From the NCBI GenBank assembly GCA_963969595.1, contig OZ018409.1, forward strand, positions 41,181,282 to 41,245,281: a DNA stretch of 64,000 bases, read 5' to 3'. Below, one piece after another: positions 49,612 to 61,642 of this stretch. Made by a program: the position numbers and the translations under genes. The notes beneath the pieces were generated by a model, which did not search any database, was not told the DNA's origin, and saw nothing but the letters and a program-made list of their open reading frames with translations. Source of the stretch: Neckera pumila. Lineage: Eukaryota > Streptophyta > Bryopsida > Hypnales > Neckeraceae. How positions within the stretch are numbered: the first letter of the stretch is position 1; each line of letters opens with the position of its first letter.

Positions 49612-49709
49612 AGAGATTTTGTTAACATGGCATATTCATTTTAAACAGCTCATTCTAAACGTAAAAGTGCCAAGTTTGTGCAATATCGTCATTTTAATGA
49701 AATGTCATT
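49612..49709. mobile_element. Shortened MITE of the GTTAAAATGGC family
   Basis: GATTTTGTTAACATGGCATA on the left faces TCATTTTAATGAAATGTC on the right, with CCAAGTTTGTGCAATATCG inside as in the 42591 copy. It is absent from unit B, so it inserted after or was lost since the duplication. Confidence 0.6.
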
Positions 49710-49757
49710 TAAACTTGCTGAAAATAATGAAATCAACTTTAACCTCTGGAGACCTCT

Positions 49758-49929
49758 TAACCCCTAAAGTTCCATAACTATGTTTTCATCAAAAATGCTC
49801 AAAAATTGTCATTTTTAGTACAAGCATCCAATTTTTGAAAAAAAAAATTTATTGACACATGTAACCATAGGATCTTATAGTATGTTGACTTGAGAACATG
49901 TCCTAAAAATTTCAGAATTTTCCACCGCA
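49758..49929. mobile_element. Remnant of a TAACCCCTAAA-end element at the duplication junction
   Basis: Starts TAACCCCTAAAGTTCC. Its interior (CATAGGATCTTATAGTATG; AAAATTTCAGAATTTT then CCGCATGGATTGCAAGATAT) matches 60385-60480 inside the large element at 58507. No opposite end is visible. It lies exactly between the two duplication units. Confidence 0.6.
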
Positions 49930-50328
49930 TGGATTGCAAGATATAAGCATTCAAATGCAAATTCATAGTTTATTCATGTCAGTTCCAAATCTTACATGCT
50001 AAAATGTCTTGAAATGCTCATTGAAATATCCACCAACACCTAAAAGTAATTGAACCACTCCGACAATGGAAACCACGATTGAAGTATGTGTACTTGGATG
50101 CCACTCTGTGCACACCCAAACTTTGTATTGTCCGTTCCATGCTCCAATCTTGACATTGCATTAATACCTTGCTTTGCCCATGATATGCAATTTAGATTTC
50201 ATCATGCAGTACTTAAGCTCCAATCTCCACCCACATTACTAGAGTACCCTCCAAACCCCCAAAATCCGATGACATTTGAATTTCCATCCTGGTCCACAGC
50301 GCCGTTTGAGTACTGGAATTGCGCCAAT

Positions 50329-53300
50329 CTACTGACGTTTTGTGTCATGACGCTCAAGACTACCATCAGGCCCATACAAATGCGTCGCCAGTCGCGGCGT
50401 GGCGATAGCCATGAGCTTACATCGCCGCGAGTTCGCGAATCCCGGCGCTTCCTCCATATCCACTTCCTCCCTATTCACGCCTTCCGGAAACGCCCACTCA
50501 AATCCATGAAACAGCCGCGCCAGCGACAACATCACCAGCGTCGTCCCCAAAACGTACCCAGGACACGCGCGCCGCCCGTTTCCAAACACATACAACCGAT
50601 CATCCAGCAACCCCGTCGACCCCGTCGACGACACCCAACGTTCCGGATCGAAGTCCAGGGGACGTTTCCAGACGCTTCCATCGTGACCCATCGAGAACAA
50701 GTTGATGAGGATGGTGGTGCCCTTGGGAATGTGGTACCCTCCGAGCTCGGCGTCTGCCATGGACAGACGGGGGACCGTGATGCAGGTCGAGGGGTGTAAG
50801 CGGATCGTTTCTTTGACGATGGAAGTGAGGTAATGGAAGTGGGGGAGGTCCGACTCTTCCACGATGCGTTGGAGGCCGACGATGGAGTCGAGTTCGGTGT
50901 GAAGCTTGTGCTGGATGTGAGGGTGGCGGAGTATTTCGGACATCGCCCATTCGTTGATGGTGGTAGAGGTGTCGGTGGCTGCTAACATGTCCTGCAATTC
51001 GATCTTGTGGCGGTGTTAGTGAGTGCGTTAAGTAGAGGCTTCGACCAGTAACCATACTGTACATTAGATGTTCCGTTGACCATACCTGTAGGCGAACTTT
51101 AATTTGTGTTAAATGTGTAAGCGCTTAATCAACTGACAATTAGTGTCTGTGCAATTGTTTTTAAAGCTTAATATAGAATAATTTTGTGCATCATTTTAGA
51201 TGAGATAAGGTTCTAGATTAATTGTCGTACCTGACAGTTGGTGATTCAGGACATTTCGTTAAAATGGCAATATTCTTCCACCATTTGCCATCTATTTTTT
51301 AGGATTGGTATAAATTTGAGACCACATGGTCTGAAATGTAGGACTGGTTTACATTTCAGACCACGTGGTCTAAACCTACAACTACCAAGTTTGTGGAAAA
51401 TTGCCATTCTAACCAAATATCCGTTTTGAAAGGAAGCTCGATCTCCCTTGCAGTATGGTGAATGAAGAATTTACATTAGCATACACAGGAGAAATCCAAA
51501 ATGTCTAAGTGTGTATGAAATATTTGAAGAATTTCATCCAGGGATGATACAACCGAATATATACTAGTAAGGATACTATAGGAACGGGATTTGGACACAA
51601 AAGGACATTTATCCATTTTTTACATTGAATTTCTTCTGTGACGAATTTGGAGTGTACTGTACAGTAGTAAAGGTTTTGCTTGTTCACGATTGAAATGCTA
51701 TGAGTTTCGGCTTCCCGACTGAAAGCTCTAACCGCGTCATCATTACTTTGTCAAATTCCAGGACTTCTGAAGATCAAGCGGTGAGAATTCATTAGGACCC
51801 GAAATCGCAAAGTACTCCAGTTCCTACTACTTGCAAGTGTTTTTGATAAAGACGGAGAATAACTCTGGTCTAAGTAAAGGGAATCTTCGAATTCTAATAT
51901 ATGTGTAACGGATTTTTCGTTAAAATGGCGATATTCTTCCATTTTTCCATCTATTTTCTAGTACTGGTATAGATTTCAGGCCGGATGGTCTAAAATGTAG
52001 GACTGTTCACCTTTCAGACTACATTGTCTTGACGGCCTATTAACTGCCAAGTTAATTTGTGGAATATTAATTGCCGTTCTAACGAAATATTTGTTGTGTA
52101 AAAATTGGCAAAATTTCAGTTACAATTGAAAAGTGTAGTATGGGAGTCAGTACAGTTGTTCTAAATTGAAATCTCCGATGTGATTCATTCTAAATAGAAC
52201 TCGGTTCGTGGTTAGTTTTTAGAAGAAAACGGCTTGTCCATCTCAATTTTGGCAATCGGGAGTATATATGTGCCGAGGTATGTGCCAATGGAATTGAAAT
52301 TTCCACACGCCACGTACTGTGATTGAAGAGTGTTGGGTTGTTCTACTTACTGTCAGTGGCACTCTGAAACTTGCCAGTTTAACAAAAGGAATCACATCAC
52401 GTACAGAAGTGATTCTGAAGGGCTCTATGTGCACAAGCGGTGGCCTGAACTTACACTGATACAAGCCTTGATGGCACTCTGATCAAGCTGGGGCTCCCCG
52501 TTGACACCAGGAGTGTCTAGCATCGTGCTTATGATATCGTCCGGCTTTCCTCCTGGAAGTTTTCCTGATGCAAGGTCCCTGTGCTCTTGGATGATGGCAT
52601 CCAGCACGCGGTCTTGGTGACCTCGCACCTGAAAGTAATGAATCAATAAACCAATGACCAATATCATGACTAGTCTCAATCTTATTTGAGTCCCAGTTTG
52701 AAGCTTTGTGTAACTGAAAGATTCTTAAATTAATTTACCGCGAGTCTTGACATTTGAACCTGGTTTGTAATGTAGAAATGGGATGCATCGATCACCTTGT
52801 GCATGTCTCGGATAATACCATTTGGGTCAAACCAGTAGCCCAGAAACGGAAGATAATCCTGGATCGGCATGTACCCCATGATGCGCAGCGCTTCGTGAAC
52901 AATCTGCTTCAGGTCGTGCATTCGTGAGCTCAGGTCCCCCAACAGCATTCGGCACATCACATTCAGCGAAAGGTCGGCGAACTGCTTCCGCATATCAATC
53001 ACCTACCAGAATTTCAAGTAAACTGGCAAGTAAATACTGCGCTTAAATGAAATTCCCCATATGTGTGAAGCTGTGCAAAGCTCGAGAGTAGATCCTTCAG
53101 TCCTAATTTCGATCTTCAGTGAAGAGAGGTTAAGGGTTTAATTAAAAAGTGAAGTTCTTGTCAACTTGGAGAGCTGTTAAGTTAATTATTCGAATAGGTA
53201 AAGTTGTTACCTTCCCGGTCCTGGCGGCTTCCGCAACAACCCTTTTGATCACCCCCAAATTCTCCTCATTTCGATCCGCCGTGGTGTTCACCATCCGCTT

Positions 53301-53732
53301 GGGCGCCAAGATCTCATTCACACACAATCGCCGCATCTGTCTCCAGTGCGGTCCGTACGGCGCCATGATGAAGTCCATCTGGTCGTACACGATGAGTTTG
53401 GTGAACGTGGAAGGGGGGCGGGAGCAGAAGACATGGTCGAGCTCCTTGGTGACTTGGGTGATGAGGTCCAAAGAGTCGATCACCACGGTGGGGCGCTGGC
53501 CCAGGCGCAGGAACACAATGTGGCCGTAACGCTGCGCCAGGGCGGCCATGGCGCGGTGCGGGTACCGGCCCATCTGGAGAAGGTTGCCCAAGATCGGAAG
53601 ACCGCGTGGACCTGGCGGCAGTCGCCTTTTGCGATTGGGCGCCCTGAACAACGATATCGAGCTCACAAGTGCTATTCCGAGGATGCACAATCCAGTGACG
53701 AAATAAAACGGATCCTTCAGAAAGACTTCCAT
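50329..53732 (-). CDS. Cytochrome P450, A-type (CYP71-clan-like), intact tandem copy
   Basis: Heme-thiolate monooxygenase anchored in the endoplasmic reticulum, likely in specialised metabolism; the substrate cannot be told. Exons (minus strand): 53732-53211, 53002-52796, 52628-52455, 50991-50329; all introns phase 0, 521 residues. N-terminal membrane anchor (FVTGLCILGIALVSSISLF), basic stop and proline hinge PPGPRGLP (39-46). C-helix WRQMRR (130-135). I-helix oxygen-binding AATDTST (about 305-311). ExxR in KETIRLHPS (about 362-365). DPERW (about 416-420). Heme loop FGNGRRACPG with Cys about 444. Length is normal. The open frame continues past the first exon, but the splice gives the clean A-type sequence. 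I recognise the A-type layout but cannot assign a CYP family number. The upstream region is shared with the broken copy, so promoter elements were duplicated too. Confidence 0.94.
51249..51422. mobile_element. MITE of the GTTAAAATGGC family, in P450 intron 3
   Basis: GGACATTTCGTTAAAATGGC on the left and GCCATTCTAACCAAATATCC on the right; 174 bp. Inner arms GAGACCACATGGTCT and CAGACCACGTGGTCT. Absent from intron 3 of the left copy. Confidence 0.88.
51910..52092. mobile_element. MITE of the GTTAAAATGGC family, second copy in P450 intron 3
   Basis: GGATTTTTCGTTAAAATGGC on the left and TTGCCGTTCTAACGAAATAT on the right; about 183 bp, with CTATTTTCTAGTACTGGTAT inside, as in the sister copies. Absent from the left P450 copy. 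Confidence 0.85.
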
Positions 53733-55634
53733 GCTTGCTAGCCGACCCTTTTTTCCTCAACTTTAAGATTAGTTGCTTGCTGGCTTGTGTCAGATTGCAG
53801 TCTAGAAACGAGCAATTCGGTTTCGGTGACTGTAAGTAGTTGGGTAATTAAGTTCTTCGGAGATCGACGTTCAGTGGATATTTTGCAGTCTAGAAACTGT
53901 GAATGCTGGGAGGTAATGCAGTGCCTGGAGCTAGTCACGTACTTCAGAGCGCATATGCTAGCACGTTACCAATCAAACCACTAATTTGGATTGATACGGA
54001 GAAGTAGCTACGTGACTTGATGGTCAGTTATATATGGTGGTACTGAGTGCTTAGCTAACTGTGGGGGACTGGTGAAGCAATATATTGGCAGTAACTGCAA
54101 GCTGATATGTACCAAATGTTACGCATTGAGCGCACTTTGGGCATGATTCTAATTAATTTTGCATGGTTGTAAACGTGCCTGGTTTTCGGGAAACTTGGTC
54201 CGAGTTCGAGTGGAGTTTTAATTCACACAGTGGTCACTGACGATGGGGATCACGAAGTTGACGCTGGTGAGAATAGTGAACCATCAACGTAACTGAAGCA
54301 CACTATTTATGCAAGATTACGTGGGAAGACTTTCGGAATCTGGTGAAGGAGGAAAACCCAACTGTTCATTGTGAACGTCAATGAACATTTTCTTCCTGAC
54401 TGGGTATGGGTAACCCCAATACAGAGACGGGTGGGAGGGTGAATGTAGGTTCGTAGTTTTTGATGCTAATGAATGTAGCCTAAAGTCAAAGTCAAGAATT
54501 CACAGGAATTTAGACAGTCATTCTTGCAAGGCTTTCCATTTCGATTCTTCCCATCTTGAGTGGAACTCGGACTCAGAACCTCAAGTGCACAATTGCAAAA
54601 TCATGAAGTACCAAGGCACCAAGCATTTCGCAATGCAGAAGAATACACAAAACTGAGCGTACTTGGATGTATTTCATCCGTTTCATATAGCTCCCTCAGT
54701 CTCAAAAACGTTCATTATCCACGCATTAGATGCTGGCTCAACGGGGGCTTCCTCTTAGTCATGATTGGACTAAGGTGTCGATTATTTTTGTTCCAATTTT
54801 CAAAGTACAGGGTGCATGCTTAGGCTTCTCCCGATCTTCTCATGTACTGCATCCACGCATTCAGGCTTGCAAGCTGGTCACAGCTCTCTGAAAGTCAATT
54901 ATCATACAACATGACCAACGTGAGACCAGCAAGACCAAAGCAATCACACCATTTTGAGGTAATGCGACTCATTCATTCTTTGGAAGGCCAAGCCTGAATC
55001 CTTTCTAACTATACACAAAACTTCCAGGAGAATACATCACTAAAGCATTTTTTTATGTTTCTAATATCAAGCTAAGTAGGTAGAATCCATTGTTGAAATG
55101 ACATAACAGTATCTTCTCCTTCAATAAGTGCAACCAACGTCAATGTTGTTATATTGTTGCGATTCAAAGCACCAAAATTTTGAGTTTGTGACAAACCGAC
55201 ACTCAACTGCACAATGATTTTGAAATTTGGATAACTTGTATAGACTTAGGTTAATTTGACAGCCTATGGATTGATGAAGTCCGTGTTGAGGCCAAGTTAG
55301 ACAAAATCGTATCCCAATTTTTTGGCTTGTCAACTGATTAGAATTTGTTTGCCCTACTCTAGTTCCACACTTTTGAAGCCGAATTTTGCGTCAATTCTCC
55401 AAAATAGAGAATAAACCATTCTCCAATCTCCATGGAAATTCTTTCGTTTACGTCGGTTTTAACATACGGCCTGATTGAAGTCATGGGCAGTTTCTGAATT
55501 GAACTACCCACTTGAAAGGTGCGAATGTTGTAAAAATCTGCCAAAAATGATGAAACTGACTTTAGCCTCTGGAGACTGCCTCTTCAATGTCACAGCCTAG
55601 ACACTCAACTCCTTGCGAGAATGAACATATTCAT
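53733..55634. other. Upstream region of the intact P450
   Basis: Matches the region upstream of the left copy. About 54805-55258 is an extra stretch absent from unit A, with no coding sequence and no visible inverted repeats. No gene seen. Confidence 0.55.
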
Positions 55635-55934
55635 GGCCAATTTCGTTAAAATGGTGCTTTTCTTAGTGCCATATTTTCCTTGTGCCATATTCCTTGTGCC
55701 ATTTTTTCAGACCGCCCGCTCTAAACATCTAGAACAAGTATAGATTCTAGACATCTAAGACTATTGTAGATTTCAAACATCTAGGAACATATAGATTTCA
55801 AACCAATAGTTTAAAAAAATCTAGGATTAATGTAGATTTAAGATATCTAGGACAAGTGTAGATTTTAGAACGGCCGTTGTGAACTGAAATAACATGCCAT
55901 TGTAATGGAGTGCCACCATTTTAATGAAATTACC
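55635..55934. mobile_element. TIR element related to the GTTAAAATGGC family, 300 bp
   Basis: Left end GGCCAATTTCGTTAAAATGG, right end CCACCATTTTAATGAAATTACC. The interior has repeated CATCTAGGA and TAGATTT words. No coding capacity. Confidence 0.7.
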
Positions 55935-56083
55935 ATATTCGGGCCTCCAACAATCTGAGTAACTCTTCATGGCAAATATGGGCATTTTCATTAGAATGGC
56001 AATAATTTTTTTAAATAGATATATTTGTTATATAATCGTGGATTCAACACAGACTTTAGTATATTTTACATTTTTATATAAAT

Positions 56084-56257
56084 GGGCATTTTCATTAGAA
56101 TGGCGGTATTCCAAGTACCATTTTCACAATCTAAGATAGGTATCGATTCTAGAACATCCGTTTTGAACCATCTAGGACAGGTCTAGATTTAAAATGATTG
56201 TTCTGAATTGTTTTCACGCCATTTTAAAAAAATATTGTCATTTTAATGAAATTGCCC
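56084..56257. mobile_element. TIR element related to the GTTAAAATGGC family, 174 bp
   Basis: Left end GGGCATTTTCATTAGAATGG, right end TCATTTTAATGAAATTGCCC. An extra left end of the same sequence (GGGCATTTTCATTAGAATGG) stands about 100 bp upstream near 55981, as if one copy had inserted into another. Confidence 0.75.
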
Positions 56258-56991
56258 ATAGTACATTACAATCTAAGACTTAGGAGGACTTTCACACTAT
56301 GGGCAAAGGTTGACATGCCATCAATTTCCACAAGTTAGATTGCTAAATTCTTGTTTTTTTGCAATTTAATTAGTAGAAATCAATAGCTTTTCAACGATGT
56401 TAGTGCGTGAACATAGAGACATGAGCTTACAAGTCTTGAACTTAATTGTAAACTATGTACCTACAATCATTTGAAGGTGTTTATAATATATATATATCCA
56501 TAACTTAGATACACTATAACATGAAAAGAGTCTATGACATAGGTGTCTATATTCATAGACACCTATAACCATAGAGGGATTTTTAATTATAGACTCCTAG
56601 GCTCATGGACTTATAGCTAGATTCTGTACTCACATTATAGCTCATACTTTCCATAGCCTCTCGACCTTTGGCCGTAGTCAGTAAAGTGCCCCTTAAGAGT
56701 TCACTTATAATGTCCTAGCTATTTCTCACTCTACACTTCAACAAAATCATATTTTTCAGCACATTAGAGAAAATATGGACTCTGTGAAGTTCAAACAATC
56801 AAATGACTCAAAAAAAATGTTATTTAAAAGAAAATTTAAAAATTTAAAACAATTGAAATGTGACTTGGCACTTGAGTTCTCTTCTAAATTACCTTTGCAC
56901 TTCATTATTCAAAGCTGAAGTCAATGCAAGGTGAATGCTAAACAAATGATTAGGTATTCATTTATTATTCAACAAGTGCAAGTTGCACAAC

Positions 56992-57008
56992 CACTAGTAG
57001 AAAAAGGG
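56992..57008 (+). mobile_element. Possible CACTA-type transposon end
   Basis: CACTAGTAGAAAAAGGG is close to the well-known terminal sequence of plant En/Spm (CACTA) elements. The matching inverted end was not found in the window, so the element is either truncated or extends past what I can trace. Confidence 0.45.
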
Positions 57009-57834
57009 TTGTAAATAATAACTAGCCAGAATGACTGAATTTGAGTTATTCAGAATAGGGTTGACTGCTAAATGACTGAATGGGCCATTTGAGGGTTGAA
57101 GTCATTGTAGACGAGTTATTTAGGATTTTTCAGTCATTCCGGATACGGATGTCAAAAAGACATCCATTATTCTTAAAAAAGGTTCATCACCTTGAAAATC
57201 TGACGTGGTTTAGGACCTGGACGACTGAGGGGTTGTGCCACGTCAACAAATGGATTTTTGGGAGTGGTAGGGTAGTCTAGTGATGCACGGAATGACTACG
57301 TTGCGACCTGGCATGACTCGGCTGACACTATGAAGTCATGTATTAGTCATATCTGAATCAAAGAAGTCATTTATTAGTCACTTTTTAGACTTTGAGAAGT
57401 CATTTGAAAGTCATTTTGGAAGTTTTGAGGGGACGCTTAGCATTGCGTGTCAGTGTATGATTGGTAGTGGGTTAGGGTTTGAAGCGCGATTTTTGAAAAA
57501 ATATAAATATTTTGCTTAGCTATAAGAGAGTCATGCCGTAGTCATTTCTTATACAAAGAGGATTTAGGCAGGGTTATTTTGTTTGGGGTAATTGCAAACG
57601 GAGTTGGAACCTGGTTATTTTATTTGGGGGTATTGCAAACAGAGTTGGAACCTAGTCATTTTGTAGTGCTCTCTCAATCAATTTAGGGCTTCATTGGTTA
57701 TGAAAAATGACTGTGGAGGTCAATTTATAGTCATTTTGGGGCTTTTTTTGTATATACAAAATTATGCAATAATGGCTGATGCTTCTAGAGTTCTGGTCAT
57801 TGTATTGGGACAATAACTTTCCTACAAAACTATA

Positions 57835-58200
57835 GAATAGCAACAAAACTGCAGGAGAGCAACAAAACTGCAAGACAACATAAAAACTGCATGATAGCAA
57901 CAAATGAACAAACCAACAAATGAGCAAACCACAAGTGGGCAAACCACAAATGAGCAAAACAAGACAATAACTTTTCTACAAAAATGCAGAACAACAACAA
58001 AATTGCATGACAGCAACAAAATGGCAGAACAACAACAAAACAGCAAAACAGCAACAAAACGGCAAAACATCAGAACAACCAAACTAAACAGCACAACAAC
58101 AAACTAAATAGCAACAAACAACACAACAAAACAACAACACAACAAAACAACAACATAAGAAAAAAACACAACATAAGAAAACAACGCAACAAAAAGAAGA
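57835..58200. repeat. CAACAAAAC-type simple repeat
   Basis: About 365 bases of CAACAAAAC, CAGCAACAAAACTG and similar words. It yields long Cys/Leu/Phe/Val-rich frames on the minus strand that are artefacts of the repeat. Confidence 0.85.
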
Positions 58201-58506
58201 ATGTAAACTTATCCATCACTGGAGCCAAAGCAAGAGGAGAAAATGAGAAGATATTTACAAAGAAGAAGGAAGGAGAAGAGGTGGTGGCGGCTGACTTAAA
58301 ATTTGGCGGCTACCCTAAAATCTAAATCGGCCATTTGTTATTGAGATTCAATCTCAACTATCCAATTTTTGCCAAGATGCAAGATTTCGCCCATCCATCT
58401 AAGCCATTCAAAAAAGAAACAATACGATTCGTCCATCTGATCTATCCATTTTAATTGTCCATCTGATCCAATGAACTTCAAGTGCCTTTGTTTTTAAGAA
58501 ATGACT

Positions 58507-61186
58507 TTAACCCCTAAACATTAGAGGAGTTTTGGGGGCCTTAGAAGACTGTTTCAAGCTTATTCCCCAATCTGTCTAGATTCAGGGAACAACGGTACAA
58601 GCGTGTCAGATTTATTTTTTTTAAAAACAGCTTTTTAGATACTTCCCTGATAGATTCAGAGTAGATTCTCCCTCTCTTTTGAAATTCATACTCAAAAACT
58701 TAGGACTAAAAATCAATATTTTGAACATATCAATCAATTTGTAGAAAGCGGCCAAGAAATTAAACTCCATGTTGAAGTTTACTATAAGTATTGTAATACT
58801 GAGATAACGAGATGAAGACAATCCTCAAAGAACTTAAAGATAATCCACATGTATCTAATATGAAAGGCTTAAACCACTTAGTCGTAAATCAAGCCTAATG
58901 AGAATCAATATCGGTACAATAACACAGGTCTTGGTAACCAAAAAAAAAATTTTGGATTAAAATCATAAATTCCATTATGAATCAATCTCAAACTGTAAGC
59001 AAAAAAATGGGAGTAAAATCATAAATTCCTTTATGAAGAAGTCTCAGGCCGTAATCAACACATAAATTTTGAACAGGGACTGTCCAAACATCTTGTTCTA
59101 CGGCAAAAACACCCACAACCCTAATCCTGAATGGACCTCAAATAAGCAACAACAGTCAACATTGCACCCATAAATTTTAAAAGTGCAAAGAATAATTTGA
59201 GCAAAGTCCTTGAAGGGACCAAGCTTAACATGTTGCAAACAAACAATAAATTTAACCGCCCATAGTGTCTTTTGGAGATTCTTTGAAAAAAAATATCCTC
59301 GAGAGGTGGTACTCCTCACTTGTACCCATGCCAATGAGCAAACCATTAGTATGCAAAAAGACGTGTACAAGGTGTCTTCAGAATACCACTACTTGTTATC
59401 GTATATTCACAAGAGAAAACTTTTCACACAAAGCCACAAACAACACTAAAATGTAAGGCAAAACTTAAAGAATGTTTTCAGTTTTGCTACGGAACTACTC
59501 AGCACCTATTGGCCACTGTTCTGAGACCCAAGCACCATTTTCAATATCACCGTAACGGAGCTACTTCTTGAAATTTGACTACGAGCTTCACACAGCGATG
59601 AACCAATTTCGCACAACACACAAACAATAGCCAAAAAAGCTCAATGTACCGTAAGTGCCCAATGCAAGCTAAGAGTTGCCCTGTTGGGGTTTGGAGGCGC
59701 AGAAAACTAATGTGCATTTAAGCAACCGGTAACCAGTCCTCATAAGCAGCTTTTAATATTTGAGTTAAGGCACAAGCCTCTCTTAAGCCGTCACTCCTTT
59801 TTTTTAATTTCAGTCACACAGAGAGAAGTTACTCAATGGTACTATTAATTGCCGTGTTATGAATCCAAAGAGGAACAAGGTCTCAATGACCGTCCTTTTG
59901 GTCCAGCTCAATCAAGAATATGGTAAATTGATAGGTATCTTGTTTCTTAGTAAGAGATCTTGTTTTAGAAAAAAGAATAGAGTAATTTCTATAAAATAAA
60001 GCATATATATCAACTAGATATATAGAATACTTATAGAATTACATGTATAAAAATAGTGATAAGTTATCATCACTATATTTTTTCCAAATAGTAATAGACT
60101 TTTTCAATCTAGGAGCAAAACCTAGAGTAGAAGTCTAAAAAAGAAAAAAAAAAAGAAAAAAAAAAAAAAAAAATGACATGGCAGTCGTTTGACCACGTCA
60201 GCCTGGCCATTTGGCAGCATTCCAGCATTCTTGCAAAGTTCCCACAGTCCAAAAACTTGCAGTCTCTTAGGAGGCCTGAAACTCCTCTAATGGAACCAAG
60301 GCCATTTTTCTGCCAAAAAACACTCAAAACTGCCATTTCTATAGCAAAGAGTAAAAAAAATTGAAAATTGTTTTTTTCTTACATCTAACTATAGGATCTT
60401 ATATCTAACTAGTATGACAAAGTGTGGAAAAAATTTCAGAATTTTTGACCGCACAAATTGCAAGATATCAGCGTTTAAAGTGAAAAAAACAAATTTTTCA
60501 GCACATTGAAGGACTAGATTTTATGACTTTGAACATTTTTAACTTTAATTTTTTGCACTACAAAGTGGTGAGCTTTTAGTGTTAATAGTGGAAAATCGAG
60601 TTGAGAGTCTAGGGAAAGAAAAAAGGTCCAAAAAAACTTCATTTTCATTATTAAAAACATTGTTAAGTAGAAGTAGGTACAAGATAGAAGGAAAATCTAA
60701 AATATTAATATCTTTTATATGGAATTAAAAAACACTAATTCCAATGGTGAGATTGTTCTAGCAAAAAAAATAGACCTTGAAGAACTTTTTTTTTTTAAAT
60801 TGTAAAAATGGCATTCAGAAATGAATCCTACAAGTTATTTTTTCATGAAAATGCTCCAAGTGCCCAAAAAACAAGATTGTCCATAACTTTCTCATAACAA
60901 GTCCAAATGAAATGAATCAAAGCTTCCCAGGTAGACAAAAATATAATCTATAAGAGAAAAAATTAAAAATAAATTAAAAAAATAAATTGCAAATTTTTTT
61001 TGCTGCCCCACGTCCCCTGTTTTGAACTTATTTGGGCATAACTTTTTTCTCATGCACCGATTGAAAAAAAAATTATATCCCCATAAAGCTTAGCAGTTTC
61101 AAAAAATCACGGCAAAATTTCAGCCCGTAGGTACCTACCCAAAATTCCATTTGTCCCGCAAAGGGACAATGGTCTTTTAGGGGTTA
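58507..61186. mobile_element. 2.7-kb DNA transposon with TAACCCCTAAA ends and 8-9 bp target duplication
   Basis: TTAACCCCTAAA begins at 58507 and TTTAGGGGTTA ends at 61186. AAATGACT flanks it on the left (58499-58506) and directly follows on the right (61187-61194). With TAACCCC taken as the true end the duplication is 8 of 9 bases. An 8-9 bp duplication suits hAT or Mutator-like elements. There is no transposase frame, so it is non-autonomous. It belongs with the 43126-43768 element. Confidence 0.8.
58519..60292. mobile_element. Inverted-repeat element related to the 15626 MITE
   Basis: CATTAGAGGAGTTTTGGGGG at 58519 is inverted at about 60273-60292 (GAAACTCCTCTAATG). It shares CCCCAATCTG, GACCACGTCA and GCATTCC with the 288-bp MITE at 15626-15913. 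It sits 12 bp inside the left end of the 58507 element, so the two may be one composite element. Confidence 0.65.
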
Positions 61187-61642
61187 AAATGACTAGGCAA
61201 TAGTGATATTGCAACCACACAAGTCTGCCATCATAACTACTAAATAACTACTTGGAACTGGCGCAGTCATCAAAGGAATGACTGCATCCACGTCCAAAGA
61301 TGAATCAAAGTCTTAATCCCTTGATTATAATTATTCCAAAAACAAAAATTGTAAAATTATACGATGTCAAATGCCTTAGGGAAAACCTAGTCATTTGCGA
61401 GTCATTTATCTATGAACGCCAAAGCTCTGCTACAAAGATATGATTGAGCCCGTGCCACGAGATCTTTCCATCCCACATTCTTCAACAATAAATGTTCATT
61501 GTCTCCTTTCAGTGCCAAATTTCATCCTGCTGCCATCTACCCGCATGCTGAATGACTGCTCCATGACTCTCAACTTGGCGCCTACAGGTTGCAAACCCAA
61601 TCTTAGTACCTATAGTCACTATTCGGTTATTCAAGACAACTA

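Larger units (their letters stand above)
42790..49756. repeat. Segmental duplication unit A
   Basis: Together with 49930-55592 it forms a direct tandem duplication containing one P450 each. Homology runs from about 42790 (CATGCTAAAATGTCTTGAAA and neighbours) through the gene and its upstream region to CTCTGGAGACCTCTT at about 49756. Unit A has extra insertions relative to unit B at 43126-43768, 44252-44514, 46455-46769 and 49177-49583. Boundaries are approximate to tens of bases. Confidence 0.85.
49930..55592. repeat. Segmental duplication unit B
   Basis: Second unit of the tandem duplication, carrying the intact P450. Unit-B-specific insertions are the MITEs at 51249 and 51910 and about 450 bp at 54805-55258. 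Homology to unit A stops after CTCTGGAGACTGCCTCTT. Confidence 0.85.
56258..58506. other. Repeat-derived region without gene
   Basis: AT-rich. CACTAGTAGAAAAAGGG at 56992-57008 looks like the end of a CACTA transposon. From 57030 to 57720 the words GAATGACT, AGTCATTT and GTCATTTTGG recur, as subterminal repeats do. 57835-58200 is a CAACAAAAC/CAGCAACAAAA simple repeat. Confidence 0.5.

Noticed and set aside
57691..58094. Cys/Phe/Val-rich minus-strand frames that look like a membrane protein
   Set aside because: Translation of a CAACAAAAC simple repeat; no real hydrophobic protein is implied.
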